DNA from: an uncultured Candidatus Saccharibacteria bacterium
GTDB lineage: Bacteria > Patescibacteria > Saccharimonadia > Saccharimonadales > UBA10212
Direction: 5' to 3'
Assembly (NCBI GenBank): GCA_946478715.1
Contig: CAMLDA010000047.1
Location: forward strand, 1 to 5,479
Length of the DNA: 5,479 nucleotides
The stretch's first letter is position 1. Every line of letters begins with the position of its first letter. Made by a program: the position numbers and the translations under genes. Below the pieces are notes generated by a model, which saw only the letters and a list, made by a program, of their open reading frames with translations, ran no database searches and had not been told where the DNA came from. Positions 5,252-5,479 of the stretch are shown here, in pieces.

Positions 5252-5479
5252 ATGATCATCGGGGTGATAATTGCGGGTGCCATTCTGGGCGTATTAATCC
5301 TGGTTGGCGCTTTTTATTTTTTGGGCCAGAAATTCCTGCTCCAGCTGGCGGATGCTAACGCCCATCAGCGCAAAGGCAACAAAGAAGAGATTGAATCAGG
5401 CGTTAAAGATATTATTACCAGCCATGAAAAGCTGCTGACTGAAATCACCCGCAATCTGCAAAAAGAATTGACCGAAAGC
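5252..5479 (+). CDS. Membrane-anchored coiled-coil protein, RmuC-like N-terminus (3' truncated by window)
   Basis: The first 76 codons of a longer gene. Residues 2-24 form one hydrophobic helix (MIIGVIIAGAILGVL start), followed by a charged, Glu/Lys-rich helical stretch (about 43-76, including KEEIESGVKDIITSHEKLL) that looks like the beginning of a coiled coil. An N-terminal membrane anchor followed by coiled coil is the architecture of RmuC, a nuclease-fold protein linked to recombination and inversion control, and the segment resembles RmuC N-termini. The diagnostic C-terminal nuclease-like domain is outside the window, so other anchored coiled-coil proteins remain possible and no gene symbol is given. 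The ATG is fixed because the ZIP stop codon is in the same frame 15 nt upstream. No Shine-Dalgarno; a TATAAT box lies 6 nt before the ATG. Confidence 0.6.
   Translation, partial: MIIGVIIAGAILGVLILVGAFYFLGQKFLLQLADANAHQRKGNKEEIESGVKDIITSHEKLLTEITRNLQKELTES

Noticed and set aside
1..5479. A CRISPR array, tRNA/rRNA gene, insertion sequence or phage module
   Set aside because: No regularly spaced repeats, cloverleaf-like segments, transposase motifs or terminal inverted repeats were seen on either strand by eye.

Overview
The window looks like chromosomal DNA of a bacterium with compact, closely packed genes. Most of it is about 55% G+C, and all visible stops are read in the standard code. Three features suggest a small-genome lineage such as Patescibacteria, possibly Saccharibacteria: the protein flavour of the NDH-2 and ZIP genes, the very short intergenic gaps, and start codons placed only 6-7 nt after a -10 box. 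That placement is from family resemblance and is tentative.

Layout. Positions 1 to about 130 are G+C-richer than the rest (80 of the first 120 bases by hand count) and do not continue the gene they abut; they are probably foreign to the locus or a chimeric join. From there to 2468 there is a minus-strand two-gene redox operon: an NDH-2-like FAD/NAD(P) oxidoreductase (2468 to 1272), then, 34 nt later, a membrane NqrB/RnfD-like domain fused to a ferredoxin-NADP-reductase-type flavin domain (1237 to about 130, 3' end lost). Diverging from it is a 14-helix DHA2/EmrB-type MFS exporter (2572-4026, TTG start). The exporter converges on a Fur-family metal regulator (4439 to 4023), and the two stop codons overlap in a shared TTAA. 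Diverging from the regulator is a ZIP-family metal transporter (4511-5236), followed 15 nt later by the 5' end of a membrane-anchored, coiled-coil protein resembling RmuC (5252 to the window edge).

How the parts fit. The redox pair probably moves electrons from NAD(P)H to membrane carriers. The exporter would use ion gradients, but its only sequence-level link to the redox pair is a shared divergent promoter region. The Fur-like regulator and ZIP transporter form a natural regulator/target pair: their promoters appear to share one palindromic -35 hexamer, TTGCAA.

Main non-coding observations: (i) leaderless-type starts (TANAAT box 6-7 nt before ATG, no Shine-Dalgarno) at three genes, in contrast to two genes with clear Shine-Dalgarno sites; (ii) a 20-bp imperfect palindrome filling the spacer of the exporter promoter; (iii) the overlapping Fur/ZIP promoters; (iv) the probable junction near position 130. 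No RNA genes, CRISPR arrays, insertion sequences or convincing terminators were seen. No stretch over 300 bases lacks a gene.
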